From NCBI RefSeq assembly GCF_914767665.1, contig NC_059501.1:73382798-73446797 (forward strand): 64,000 nucleotides of DNA. Direction: 5' to 3'. The notes beneath the pieces were generated by a model. That model did not search any database. It was not told the DNA's origin and saw only the letters and a list, made by a program, of their open reading frames with translations. Position 1 is the stretch's first letter. Each line of letters opens with the position of its first letter. The translations under genes were made by a program, and so were the position numbers. Source of the DNA: Harmonia axyridis (taxonomy: Eukaryota > Arthropoda > Insecta > Coleoptera > Coccinellidae). This document shows positions 22,838-33,054 of this stretch, one piece after another.

Positions 22838-23769
22838 CTAGGTCAAACGAAACCGCACTGAAGCCAGGTAACTTACCTGAACAGCGTGAAGGATATGCAA
22901 ATGGAAATTTTCAACGGTTCGATAAAATTTCAACACGTTCGACTTGGAGATAAAACAGGGGTTCCAAGCTTAGAAACTCAAAGGCAATAATAAAATTCAC
23001 AATTGACGTCTTATTTCAGAACAAACCGTCAGGATCAAACGAATTTAAATTACCGATTGAACGTTTTCGATTACATCGTAGGAGTCAACTCGAATAGAGT
23101 TTTCATTGATAAAGTTTGTAAGATAAACTTAGTTAAAGGAGACGGAAGTATGGCTGGGACTATTATTTAGTTCCTCAGGGTATTTCGCTTCCGGAAAGTT
23201 TTCCTTCTTGAGATAGGATAAAAATCATCAATGAAGCGTGCATGTGTGGGATGCAGTGATTAAGGTGTTTGAAGGAATTCTAACCTTTCATTTCAGCAGA
23301 CACGTACTCAATTTTCTTCTAGGAAACTCTGAATATTTTTCGCTATGGTTCATAATTTCTCTTAATGGCATAGAATATGATTATAAGACGCTCATCTTCA
23401 TTTCTGATGTTTTTTATTCAGTTTTGAACTTTTTACTCTCAATGCGAACAGGTAGGTGGAAATTTCTCTGTGCATTTATGCAAACACGGGGGTGTCAAGA
23501 TTAGGAACTCGAAGGCAATAATACCAAAACTAAAGGATACAGAGTTGACGGCTTTCTCTAACTTTTTGCAAGGTTCCTACCCACTTCCTATAAGCTCCCT
23601 ATTTAATTCTCTTTACTGAATCAGTAGGGAAATGTACAGACATCGTGACGAAATTATGGACCGATTTGTTTGGGGAACGACCACTCAATATCACGCTGCA
23701 GGGTTTGAATTCGAAGAACTAATGAAGTTAGGAGTTTGATCCATGCTCATTACTCTGTCCAATGTCCAA

Positions 23770-24170
23770 TGATCCGATATTTTTCCTAATTGTCGAATTT
23801 ATAATAAGCAGAATATTTATTGTTTTCTGTATCTACCTGCTGAAATCCAAAGTTTGGCAACTTTTGCTCTCCTAGTGTCATCGATTGTTCCACGTCGTTT
23901 GGAGCGCTTGAAGTTTGTCTTCTGAATTTCCGATATATTTAGGTTTTATTTCAATATATTTTGAGTTGATATGAAACTTTTATTCACTATGGGACATAAG
24001 AAGTGAGTTTTTTGTGGAGAAATTCGCGAATTGAGTGAAATTTCGTATCACTAATATGTTTTCATTTCAGCGCGCTTCATGTCAAATTTGATAGTTCATG
24101 TTGGGGACACAATTTGCTCACTGAAAATGACATATGCTTCCTCTATCTATGTTCATTATTCTGAGATACA
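23770..24170 (+). pseudogene. Zinc-finger-like (possible THAP) exon in a duplicated block, copy B
   Basis: Strongly similar to 11440-11850 across ~400 bp. The MGHKK start is followed at once by TGA, so it cannot code for the same protein. It contains an extra segment ending TTTTCATTTCAG before GCGCTTCATGTC, which looks like the 3' end of an intron that copy A has partly lost. Confidence 0.45.
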
Positions 24171-24480
24171 TACAAAGTCCAGAAATTTGGAATCAATAAT
24201 AATAAAACAAATCAATTTAGTGTTGACTTATTCATTTCTAACAAACCGTTCGCATCAAGTCAATATAAATTATCCATTGGAACTTTTTGATCATATCGTA
24301 GAAGTCATTTCAAAAGAACTTTTGAAGCGGAAAAAATCCAAGTGGAAGGAAACGGAAGTATGTCTTGGTAGAATATTTAGTATCTTGGAGGATTTCACTT
24401 CCGGAAAGTTCAGGATCTTTCCCTTTGAGGTTGTACAAAGTTTAGCAATGAAGCGTGCACGTGTAGAATTAGTGCTTTGA
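24079..24480 (+). CDS. Unidentified 133-codon frame related to the tandem units
   Basis: The frame runs MSNLIVHVGDTICSLKMTYA to a TGA, with a lysine-rich centre (ELLKRKKSKWKETE). Its second half (from NRSHQVNINYPLELFDHIV) is clearly related in DNA to the downstream half of each 1017-bp tandem unit, where the reading frame is broken. This is the least damaged member of that local family. It lacks a convincing promoter and the frame crosses the duplicated block above, so it may be a fragment left open by chance. Confidence 0.3.
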   Translation: MSNLIVHVGDTICSLKMTYASSIYVHYSEIHTKSRNLESIIIKQINLVLTYSFLTNRSHQVNINYPLELFDHIVEVISKELLKRKKSKWKETEVCLGRIFSILEDFTSGKFRIFPFEVVQSLAMKRARVELVL

Positions 24481-24489
24481 AATGGAGGT

Positions 24490-25528
24490 CTAAGGTTCGG
24501 CAAGTATTTGGAGTGATAAAAGCCTTTTAGGATGTGTGTTTGTTGACGTTGGTCAAGGAAAGTTTTGTTACATAATTCTAAACCTTTATTAGAGTAGGTA
24601 ATCAAAACCACTTCGAATTCTTCTCATGGGTTGATTATTTTTATTTCTTATAAATACGAAGCTACAGGGTTTCGAACCCGGAAAATCAATGAGTTTAATG
24701 TTAAGATGTTAATTTTTCTTTTGCATTAGAACGAAACAAGCATGGATAATCTCTAGTTAGTGACTTTCTCGAATTGTTTTAACATGTTGAGATATCTATG
24801 ACATAGAGGAAATTAAATGATCTGGTAGTACTTTTATGTGTGAAATTTATGTTGCTTCTCTATGTTATGTTATGAATAAAGAGGCAATAATGGATAATAT
24901 CGTGTTTCACGCTCATGCATCGTTTCTATGAACTTGAATTTCCAAAGGAAATGGCTCTCATTTCAATGTCATGACCAGTTATTTATCGAAATCAATAGGG
25001 TACATCGAATATCAAGGGTGTAGAGTAGGCACATCAAATAGAAGTGGTTTCATTTGATTGATTCGGTGTCGGTGGTAATTTCAGATCGGAGAGTCATCAA
25101 TTTAATATGGACATTGGTTTAGACCAATACTTCTGCTAACCAACAGAACATTCTCTATAGTTAGTTGACGGATGTTGGAATGTATTGTGTCGATTAAGTC
25201 ATGCTAATGCAAAACGAAGCTGTAGTTCAACAGGAGATATTCTACAAGCGTACAATAGTTATTTGTGCAACCAGTTAAGAAAAAAGTGTTTTCCAACGTG
25301 TTTCACAAAATAAACTGCTCTACATGAGTTAGGGATATTGACTTAAATTGCAAAAAAATATAGTTTAAATGAGATTTTTGTGATGAAAATTCATATTAAT
25401 ATGATTTCAAGTTGCAGGAAATGAAATTAATTTTAGCCTGTAGGCCTGCAGCGTATAAAGGTTGGTTAAGAAAAATTGAGTAAAATAACGAAATTTTATT
25501 ATCAGAGAATTCATGCATTTTAAGAGTA
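24490..25528. other. Non-coding stretch
   Basis: No gene seen. GGGTTTCGAACCCGG at about 24668 resembles a tRNA T-arm, but no tRNA can be folded around it. Confidence 0.4.
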
Positions 25529-26549
25529 TCAATACAATGTATGGCCTCCACGGGCATCAATAACAGCTTGACATCTTCTTTGCATACTACACACGAGGTT
25601 TTTGAACATTTTTTGAGGAATTTGTTTCCATAAACGGGGCAGAAGCTCTCTCAGATCATTTAAGGATTCTGGGGTAGGTTGATGATTATCTAATCTTCTT
25701 TGGAGCATATCCCATGCATGTTCTATGCAATTCAAATCTGGTGGGTGTGGAGGTATTGGTAAATGTGGAATACCAAGCTCTTCGCGCGTATTCTCAACTA
25801 TGGCTGCGCGGTGCGGTCTAGCGTTATCGTCTAGAAATTGAAGTTTCACCAATAGCAGCGTGAAAATTTGGCACAACATTGTCAATGACATGCTTCCTAT
25901 AGTGTAAGGCGGTCATATTCCCAGGATAAATGTGTAGATCTGTGCGCCCGTTGAAACATATCCCTGCCCATACCATAACACTACCCCCTCGGAATGATTG
26001 GACTTTTTGGACATAGCGACGATTACGGGGTATGCGTGGGATTGTCCATACCCTTATTCTTCGAAAATCTGAAAATCGTCCATATCTGGATTCATCAATG
26101 AGAAGGACACTACGCCAATGATCGTTCCAATTGATATGTTGCCTTGCCCATTCCAGTCTTTGACGCTTATGCTCATGTGTTAATGGAACTCCTCTTAATG
26201 GACGTCTAGAACCTAAATTCACCTCTCACAAACGTCGTCTGATGGTTTCGATGAAAACTTGGACCCCATCTGCATTTTGGAGAGTATTCCGTAGCATTCT
26301 ACACGTAAATGTAGGGTTTCTTCTCGCCGGAACGGTGATGAAACGATCCTGAGCAGGTGTTGTTTTACGTCGCCCACCAAGCCTTGGTCTTTCCAACACG
26401 GAACCTGTCTCACTGAACCTATTCCAAAGTCGAGATATCACACTTTGGCTGACTTGGAGCCTTTCCGCTACAACAACCTGAGTTAGGTCACCCTGTAGCA
26501 TTTCGATAGCCCTATTAGCCTCAGCGTTTGTTCATTTACGTCGTGGCAT
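25529..26549 (-). pseudogene. Tc1-like DD34E transposase, near full length, three lesions
   Basis: Minus strand from the MPRRK start at 26549 to the stop at 25529, about 340 codons, the usual Tc1 length. The paired helix-turn-helix is visible (VVAERLQVSQSVISRLWNRF, then GRRKTTPAQDRFI). The catalytic triad is present: LLIDESRYGRF, LDDNARPHRAA, and PPDLNCIEHAWD with exactly 34 residues between the second Asp and Glu; GGSVMVWAGI lies between. Breaks are a TGA after RRK near the start, a TGA at 26226-26228, and a frameshift near 25850. Terminal repeats were not resolved. Confidence 0.85.
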
Positions 26550-26605
26550 TTTCAGAAAATTCGTTCCAAATCGAAGCCGTTGATAAACTGACCCCATTTC
26601 AAAAT

Positions 26606-26785
26606 AAGAACATTCATCATCGGTAGTTCAGTGGACCGAAAAGTCGACTTTGGTGTCGAAGGTATCGGGTTCGAATCCTGGCTAGGTCATGGATGTTGTA
26701 CATGTCTGGTGATGGTTGGGTTAGAGGCTAATGACCGAAGCAGTCGATGCCTTCAACAAAATAAAATAAAAAAAAGAACATTCAT
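26606..26785 (+). mobile_element. tRNA-derived SINE with 12-bp target duplication
   Basis: The body, 26618-26773, has an A box (TAGTTCAGTGG), a B box (GGTTCGAATCC) and a short A-rich tail (AACAAAATAAAATAAAAAA). A perfect duplication, AAGAACATTCAT, flanks it at 26606-26617 and 26774-26785. The tRNA-like head is followed by an unrelated ~70-bp body (GATGTTGTACATGTCTGGTG). It is transcribed, if at all, by RNA polymerase III from the internal boxes and moves by LINE machinery. The parent tRNA is not certain. Confidence 0.85.
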
Positions 26786-27930
26786 GAAGCATGATGGTAA
26801 TAATAATGTCGTCATTCACATTATCTCTCAAAGTATCCGTCCAAATGAAAAACTTTGAGAGACAACCTTAGCGATTATATAAATTTCATCAGTAAGGATT
26901 CAAAAGCTTGCCTCTAATTATACTCGAAATTCACCTTTTAATTTTCTATATTATTTTTATACAAAATGACAAATTGTGACTTATTTATGAAATATAGGTA
27001 AATAAATGGTTTCGTGAACTTTTTTTAGATCTACTCAAAACAATCATTTCTGTAGAACATTGTAATTATCAACCAAAACTCCAGCGCAATATGACAAAAA
27101 TTTTGATAGCCCTGTTTTCATCAACTTAGTCCAGTTAAACTCACGTAGGTCCAGATGCCGTGGGAATATCAGGATTAAACGTGACCTAGGTTACTCAGCG
27201 ATACCTTCCAACAGGTGAAATAATTTTTTAAATTAATGCAGTAGTTATTGAGCCTATTAAAAAAACATATAAACAAACAAAAAAAATGAATTATAAAAAG
27301 AAAAAAGAAGTGCATAATTGAAATGAACCCTTAATTAACAAGTTTCATGAAACACACTACTCTGGAAGTCTGGAACTGAAATTATAGGGTAAGGTGGTTT
27401 TCAATTATATGAAACTCCTAATAAGATTAGTTGCAACAGTTGTTTTGGTAAGCACAGCTTCTCACTTATGAGGGAGGATGTATACGTAACTAGAGATTGA
27501 GGAAGATAAGTGAGATGTTTAATTGAATAGTCAACTTCACACATTCTCAAGTACGAATAGAAGCTTGAAATTAGTGGAACTGTTCATGAAGGAATAGTAC
27601 AGAAAGTAAAGTTTCAGTATCTCAGACAGATAGCGTACAGGCAAACGGAGAATATTACTCTGATTTTTTTTTGTGACGATATACATATTTCATTTGAGGA
27701 GCATATTAAAAATCAGGAAAGCCCTAACGTTGAGGCCCCAGCGGGCTGCAAAACTGTATATACACTCGATTGATTTCCATTAAAGTAATTGGCACATCAA
27801 TTACGAGCTCTCAAAAACTCCTGACTTCACATCATTGCTCTCCTCATTTTTTCGTTATTGCACATGAATGGTTTCGTCGATGCTATCAACAGGAATTTTT
27901 TACACAGCTTGTAATTGTTATTCTATATAT
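26786..27930. other. Non-coding stretch
   Basis: No gene recognised. The segment near 27740-27870 (AAAACTGTATATACACTCGA, CTCCTGACTTCAC) shares short words with 13640-13720 and 47040-47100, hinting at another dispersed repeat. Confidence 0.35.
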
Positions 27931-28872
27931 AAAGAGTGTTTTTTTTAGACCTATAGAACTTTAAATTGCAATAAAACAACGATCGATTATTCGAATGACA
28001 TGAATTTTATTTATCCGCATGATAATCTTGTGGCATTACATTTTAAATATGATTTCTGACATATGACCGCCACAGCTGGCTCGGATGTAGTCCAATCTGG
28101 ACGTCCAATTTTCGATGACTTTTTCCAACATTTGTGGCCGTATATCGGCAATATCACGGCGAATGTTGTCTTCCAAATGGTCAAGGGTATGTGGCTTATC
28201 CGCATAGACCAATAACTTTACATAGCCCCACAGAAAGTAGTCTAGCGGTATTAAATCACAAGATCTTGGAGGCCAATTCACAGGTCGAAAACGTGAAATT
28301 AGGCGGTCACCAAACGTGTCTTTCAATAAATCGATTGTGGCACGAGCTGTGTGACATGTTGCGCCGTCTTGTTGGAACCACAGCTCCTGGACATCATGGT
28401 TGTTCAATTCAGGAATGAAAAAGTTAGTAATCATGGCTCTATACCGATCACCATTGATTGTAACGTTCTGGCTATCATCGTTTTTGAAGAAGTACGGACC
28501 AATGATTCCACCAGCCATAAAGCGCACCCAACAGTCAGTTTTTCTGGATGTAACGGTGTTTCGACATACACTTGAGGATTAGCTCCACTCCAAATGCGGC
28601 AGTTAAGTTTGTTGACGTAGCCCTTCAACCAGAAGTGCGCTTCATCGCTAAACAAAATAAAATGGACGTAGTGCGCGATACGTATTCCGCACAGAACAAT
28701 TTTTTTTTAAATAAAATTGTACTATTTGCAAGCGTTGTTCAGGCGTGAGTCTATTCATGATGAATTGCCAAACCAAACTGAGAGTATATCATTTGACAGC
28801 TATTAAATCGGTCGCCATCTTGAACAGTAATGCCAACTTAAAGTTATATACCTCGAAAAAAAACACCCTATA
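27931..28872 (-). mobile_element. DD41D mariner-like element, internally deleted
   Basis: Terminal repeats pair: left AGAGTGTTTTTTTTAGACC, right (inverted) TAGGGTGTTTTTTTTCGAGG, both followed by TATA-AACTTTA-like DNA. The element is ~940 bp, shorter than an autonomous copy. Between the MNRLTPEQRLQIVQFYLKKN start and the first catalytic block there is no room for the complete DNA-binding domain, so an internal deletion is inferred. Confidence 0.75.
28036..28758 (-). pseudogene. DD41D mariner-like transposase, deleted and frameshifted
   Basis: Minus strand. The N-terminal MNRLTPEQRLQIVQFYLKKN runs into MFSDEAHFWLKGYVNKLN (first Asp) through a deletion junction near 28660. A frameshift near 28520 separates that block from AGGIIGPYFFKNDDSQNVTI, LWFQQDGATCHTARATIDLL (second Asp) and CDLIPLDYFLWGY (third Asp, 41 residues after the second). 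The C-terminus (DYIRASCGGHMSEIIFKM) is intact. The remaining frames are well preserved, suggesting a fairly recent copy. Confidence 0.8.
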
Positions 28873-29259
28873 CACGCCTAATCCCAACCCAATCTAATCT
28901 AACCTTTCTGATGTCTCGAAAACATCAGGTGTTTCTTTTCCAATATTCTTTTTTAATTTTCTATGGTTCTTATTATGTGGTCAGCTTGAAATTTCCCATG
29001 GAGCTTGACATTTTTCTATAGTCAGGTTGCGATCAAAGCATGAACTCACATATCATCGATTCTGAGTGTGTATTGGAGTACCGAAGAAAACTTAACGAAA
29101 TAGACAGTAATAATAAGGTCTGTTTAGTCTGTATATTTAGGCCAACATACTTGAAAAAAAAAGGAACAAAGTCCTTCCATTGGCTCAGAACCTTTCTGTG
29201 GTCTAAGTAAATGTACCTACAAGAAATATTTTCAGGAGAAGAAAAAAACCGAAAGAGAA

Positions 29260-29640
29260 ACACTCTGGTGGAATCTTCCTAGGTTCCATCATTCCAAAAA
29301 GTTTCTTTGAAAGTTTGATACTGCGAGATCTAAGAATTATCTGGATCTTAGCAAGAATATGCTACCTCATTAGAATGAGTCTAGCAGAAAACGTGAAGTG
29401 CAGATTATGTGGGAGGAGGAATCAACTCCGGATCACCTGGTGATGAAATGCCTCGCTATTGCTAGCCAACGCAAAAAAAAACTTTGGATGAGAGTCTTGC
29501 AGAAGTGAGGAAGTAACATCCCTGAAGCCATCCCAGATACTGGAGTTTATTAGAACTCTGGAGCTGGAAGGCGAGCTATAGATTACAAGGACTAATTGCG
29601 AGAACAGCTCTGATGAGGGCACAATAGAACATAAGGTCAC
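29260..29640 (+). pseudogene. Jockey/R1-type LINE, C-terminal fragment
   Basis: Across frame changes the plus strand reads DLSKNML, VKCRLCGRRNQ or EESTPDHLVMKC (the Cys/His knuckle at the end of these LINE proteins), AIASQR, then EVTSLKPSQILEFIRTLELE followed by a stop. This order is the standard C-terminus after RNase H. It is damaged by at least two frameshifts. Confidence 0.6.
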
Positions 29641-29899
29641 GGTGCAATTAAACCCCCCTTAAATTTGCAATCCACTGAGCTATTCAAATACTCATACAAA
29701 TTCTCATCAGCATCCTGATTAGTGGCGGAACTCGAGGTATGGAAATCCCTGAAGTTTCAATTTTTCGCATGCTCAACGCCTTCATCTAAATAGCTGAGTT
29801 TTGTGATAAAATAGGATGATAATTATAAAATTTGTGGCTGTGACAAGTGTGTGCCGACACAGAGACGAAACCAAGGTTGTTCAGGATAGGCTTGAAGGG

Positions 29900-30083
29900 G
29901 TTTTGAGAGAAAGAAAGTTTTGAAATCGGATATCAAAAATGTTTTTCATCTCTTAATAGTTAATTCGGAAACAATTTTTACCATATTTGGAAATGATGCC
30001 GTTGCCGTGCCTAGAGAGCAAAGAATTTGGTTTCAAAATTTTTCCCAAGAATTTAGCTTGATGGATGACGCAGGTCAGGAACA
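29900..30083 (+). pseudogene. Possible mariner N-terminal fragment
   Basis: The frame FGNDAVAVPREQRIWFQNFS, then QEFSLMDDAGQE, follows the pattern of the mariner helix-turn-helix (FGEDAV-x-RTV-x-WF-x-KFRSG-x-FSLED). The Tc1 element at 30086 inserts right after it. The right-hand flank at 38908 does not obviously continue it. Confidence 0.4.
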
Positions 30084-30226
30084 TACACACATCGTCAAAA
30101 GTCTTGGCCCTCCTATCTACTCTCAACTTGTTGAATCTTATCACTTAAATGAAAACAATGAGCCAGCAAAAATGTGTCTTGTTCGGGGGAATACAGCTGT
30201 ATTAGAAGTGAACTAGTTTTCAGCGA

Positions 30227-31050
30227 ATGACGAGAGTTGTTATATTGAGAATATTTCGTGGAAAATACCTATTGGGACATCCAATACCTCAGTTTGACCG
30301 AGCAAGAATAGTAGCCCCACATCAAGAAACTTTGTCGAACCACCAGATTGCGAAACGTTTGAATATTCCACAGGCTTCAGTGAGCCGCATAGTGGCCCTT
30401 TCCCTGGAAACCAGCAGCGTTGCTCGGAGACCAGTGCTTGGTCGACCCAGAATACATCTGCAATTATATCGCAAACTTTACTAGAAGGAATCGAACTGTA
30501 TCTGTAACTACCCTTCGAATTCAATTTTTGAGGACTTATAGACGGGTAGTCTCAACCAATACCATAGGGAGACGGTTGCATTCCTCAAATTTGAGCGTTA
30601 GAAGATCTTAAAGAGTACTTCAGCTATCAGCTAGATATAGAGCTACCTGTTGGCAATGGCAGAACACCACCAAGACTGGCTTTTAACTCGATGGTACAAC
30701 GTACTTTTTTCGGATGAGTCATGATTCGGATTACAGAGTGATACTAGACGAGAAAGGGTATTGAGGGGTCCAGGCAGACTTGAGCGACTCAATTTCGGCC
30801 GGAAAGTTGTACCCTTTCAAGGCGAATCAATAATGATTTAAGGGTTATAATGTTCGGTTCCCGTACCCCTCTTATTATCGTTGAACGAACAAAATGACTT
30901 GTGTCATCTACGTAGAAAACATCATTGAAACAATCATTGTTCCGCTGCGCAACAAATTTGGAGATGATTTCATTTATCAGGAAGATAACGCCCCACCACA
31001 AGAAGGGTTCAAAACATTTTTCAAGAGAACAATATCTAGAGAATGAACTG
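30227..31050 (+). pseudogene. Tc1 transposase, 5' part (before the gypsy insertion)
   Basis: The N-terminal helix-turn-helix is readable (ARIVAPHQETLSNHQIAKRL, NIPQASVSRIV, then a GRPR-like hook). Further on are FSDES, with a TGA just after it, and QEDNAPP, the first two catalytic Asp blocks. Several stops and frame changes are present. The frame breaks off at 31050 where the gypsy-type element enters; the catalytic Glu block lies beyond it at 38508. Confidence 0.75.
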
Positions 31051-31051
31051 G

Positions 31052-31055
31052 CCTG
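31052..31055. repeat. Gypsy-type target duplication, left
   Basis: CCTG here and at 38499-38502. A 4-bp duplication is the size made by gypsy/errantivirus-type integrases. Confidence 0.85.
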
Positions 31056-31344
31056 ACTTATGTTTTTTGGTCCAGCAAGATTGTTTTTAAAAACTTTAAT
31101 ATTACAATTGAAATTACCAGTGAATTCTACGATAGAATTTTATTGAAATCAAATACAAGTGTTCGTATTAGATGTTTATTACAGACTAAGATAAGATAAA
31201 GCGTCCGTGTCGCTGGTAAGAATTGCGGACTTAGCCATCTTCCACGAAACGGGCCATCTTCCACGAAGCGGTCAGGTTACACATGTCTTCTCTTCCTTAG
31301 TCTGCTTATTTTGTTGCTATGGTCTTAGAACGAGATATATAACT
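31056..31344 (-). repeat. 3' LTR
   Basis: 289 bp; on the minus strand it begins AGTTATATATCTCGTTC and ends AAACATAAGT. A poly(A) signal AATAAA (minus) lies at 31175-31180. A short internal duplication, GCCATCTTCCACGAA, occurs twice. Identical to the 5' LTR as far as I can read. Confidence 0.93.
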
Positions 31345-31355
31345 CCTCCATCCTC
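31345..31355 (-). other. Polypurine tract
   Basis: On the minus strand GAGGATGGAGG directly precedes the 3' LTR, the position and composition of the plus-strand DNA primer. Confidence 0.75.
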
Positions 31356-31365
31356 AGAGTGTCGT

Positions 31366-33054
31366 CTACGGGATGGTGAATGTCCTTGGGCTGTTGGTGT
31401 CTTCAGCTGAGGTGGATCTATTGGTAGCCCTTCGATTGCACAAATTTAGTCTTGTCAATTTTTTCACAATAAAATAGAAACATAATGGGATAATTAGTAA
31501 ATAGATGATAAGGATCCAATATTTTGTTGATTTTGTTTCTTGAAATTTTGGTATTAGGGGTTTTATCTGCTCCTGTTGTTTTTGAAGTTCATGTACTTTG
31601 TCTAAACGAATTTTGTGTAGATGTATCCTGGTGTATTGGGGTGTAGAGTTCTTCAATTCTGAAATTATTTGTGGCAGGAACATTGGTTGATTCTTAATCA
31701 TATGTTTATCATTTCTGTATCGATTGTTTTCAGTTTCGAATAGGCATCCGGAGGGAATGTCTACTAAGAAGGTACCTTTCAGAGTAGCAAAATCGGTTCT
31801 TTCACAGGTTGTTAGAATTTTCATTTCTTTTGGTGCTACTACAATGTATTTCGAGTTGTCTACTTGTTCGATGAAATTTTCTGATAATGATATAGGGATG
31901 TGTTGACAATCCTTGTAGGTATCTTGGAGTTGCAGTAATTGGAATGTGCAATCTGAATGTTTCGTACCATCGGTGAGTTTGTTTTGGGTACAATAGTATC
32001 CTGGGTGCAAATCTATGCATGGTGTTGGAGTGTATTGAAAATACTTCTCGTTCATTGTCAGATATGAATTGGCTGGAATTATGGTTGTATTTTTTTTTGT
32101 TGGTATCGAGTAAAGGTGGTAATGTGAAAATTTTGTGGGATATATTATTGGAAAATATAGGATGAAAACAATTCTGTTGCCAGAAATATATGCATCTACG
32201 TCTATAACATTATAATATTTGTGAATCTCTGCTTCCTCAACGAAAAGGAGGTTTTCTGGTTTATTATGTTTTAGAACGAATTTCGTAATCGTGTGTAGCT
32301 CTGATGGTTTTATTATGCTATGGTGAAGTATTCTTTGCTTTGCAAAGTTTATAGCGTTTTCGATATCATTAAGTAATTGCAATATTATATTTAAACATAC
32401 ATTTATTTGATCTAAGACGTTTCTTGCTTGGAGGTAGTTAAAGAAGTTGAAATTTAGTTCTTTTAATTGGAATACTGTCTGAGAAAGTGCAGATTTAATT
32501 TCTTCCTGATTTTGTTTTAAGAATGAAACTGTATTATTGAAATTTTTGATTATTTCGGTGGTTATTGAAATTTCGGTATTTAATTTAGTGACAATCTCCT
32601 GTTGGTTATTTTTTAAATCGTCAAGAATTTGGTCGTAGTGAACTGCATCATTTGCATCTAAATTGCCTGAAATGCCTTTAATTACTGTGCCTAAACCGTA
32701 AATGAGACCACGTCTGACTCTTGTTTTCGGAAAAATTATGTTTAATTTTTGTTCTGCCATGTTTAATTGGTAACTCAAAGCTCTGTCGAAATTTTGCAAT
32801 TCGAAATAATATGGGTTCTTTTTATTATTTAGAATTGTTTCAGTAATTTTGTCGAAATGACTTCTTATCATATTCAACTCAGTGTGTATGGGTAGGAGAT
32901 TGTAATAGTGGATGAAATTGTGGGATTTCAATTTTACTTTGGCGTTGCCTAGGTCAATTGGAAGAATTCCTGGGTTGTCTTTGAGGTTAGTTATTGTTAT
33001 CTTCTGATCTGCTGTCGTCGCTATTGCGATTAGGCTCGTCCTGTAAAGATTCAT
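31366..33054 (-). CDS. env: Envelope-like glycoprotein (errantiviral Env, baculovirus F-like)
   Basis: A 562-codon frame overlapping the end of pol by 68 bases. Env of this class is a membrane fusion protein. A furin-type site RVRR lies at residues 112-115, followed at once by a hydrophobic glycine-rich segment (GLIYGLGTVIKGISG) in the place of the fusion peptide, then a long helical region rich in N, E and K. A transmembrane segment (WILIIYLLIIPLCFYFIV) lies near residues 512-530, with a ~30-residue polar tail. No convincing signal peptide starts at the first ATG, whose codons overlap pol. Env messages of this group are spliced, so the leader may come from elsewhere. No stop or frameshift is present. 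Whether it is functional cannot be told from sequence alone. Confidence 0.85.
   Translation of the reverse strand: MNLYRTSLIAIATTADQKITITNLKDNPGILPIDLGNAKVKLKSHNFIHYYNLLPIHTELNMIRSHFDKITETILNNKKNPYYFELQNFDRALSYQLNMAEQKLNIIFPKTRVRRGLIYGLGTVIKGISGNLDANDAVHYDQILDDLKNNQQEIVTKLNTEISITTEIIKNFNNTVSFLKQNQEEIKSALSQTVFQLKELNFNFFNYLQARNVLDQINVCLNIILQLLNDIENAINFAKQRILHHSIIKPSELHTITKFVLKHNKPENLLFVEEAEIHKYYNVIDVDAYISGNRIVFILYFPIIYPTKFSHYHLYSIPTKKNTTIIPANSYLTMNEKYFQYTPTPCIDLHPGYYCTQNKLTDGTKHSDCTFQLLQLQDTYKDCQHIPISLSENFIEQVDNSKYIVVAPKEMKILTTCERTDFATLKGTFLVDIPSGCLFETENNRYRNDKHMIKNQPMFLPQIISELKNSTPQYTRIHLHKIRLDKVHELQKQQEQIKPLIPKFQETKSTKYWILIIYLLIIPLCFYFIVKKLTRLNLCNRRATNRSTSAEDTNSPRTFTIP

Larger units (their letters stand above)
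21540..23765 (+). repeat. ~1017-bp tandem duplication, two full units and a partial third
   Basis: The landmark ACATCGTGA(C/T)GAAATTATGG occurs at about 21606, 22623 and 23640, a constant 1017-bp spacing. Units are highly similar throughout. The third stops at about 23765, where the block shared with 11.4 kb begins. Each unit has an acceptor-like pyrimidine tract before the landmark, a 69-codon frame, and a second gene-like segment further down. The units probably descend from a local gene-fragment duplication. Confidence 0.85.

Noticed and set aside
24655..24700. T-arm-like GGGTTTCGAACCCGG
   Set aside because: No anticodon or acceptor arms can be placed; likely chance palindrome.
30789..31001. 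Minus-strand 70-codon frame
   Set aside because: Antisense to the Tc1 transposase remnant.
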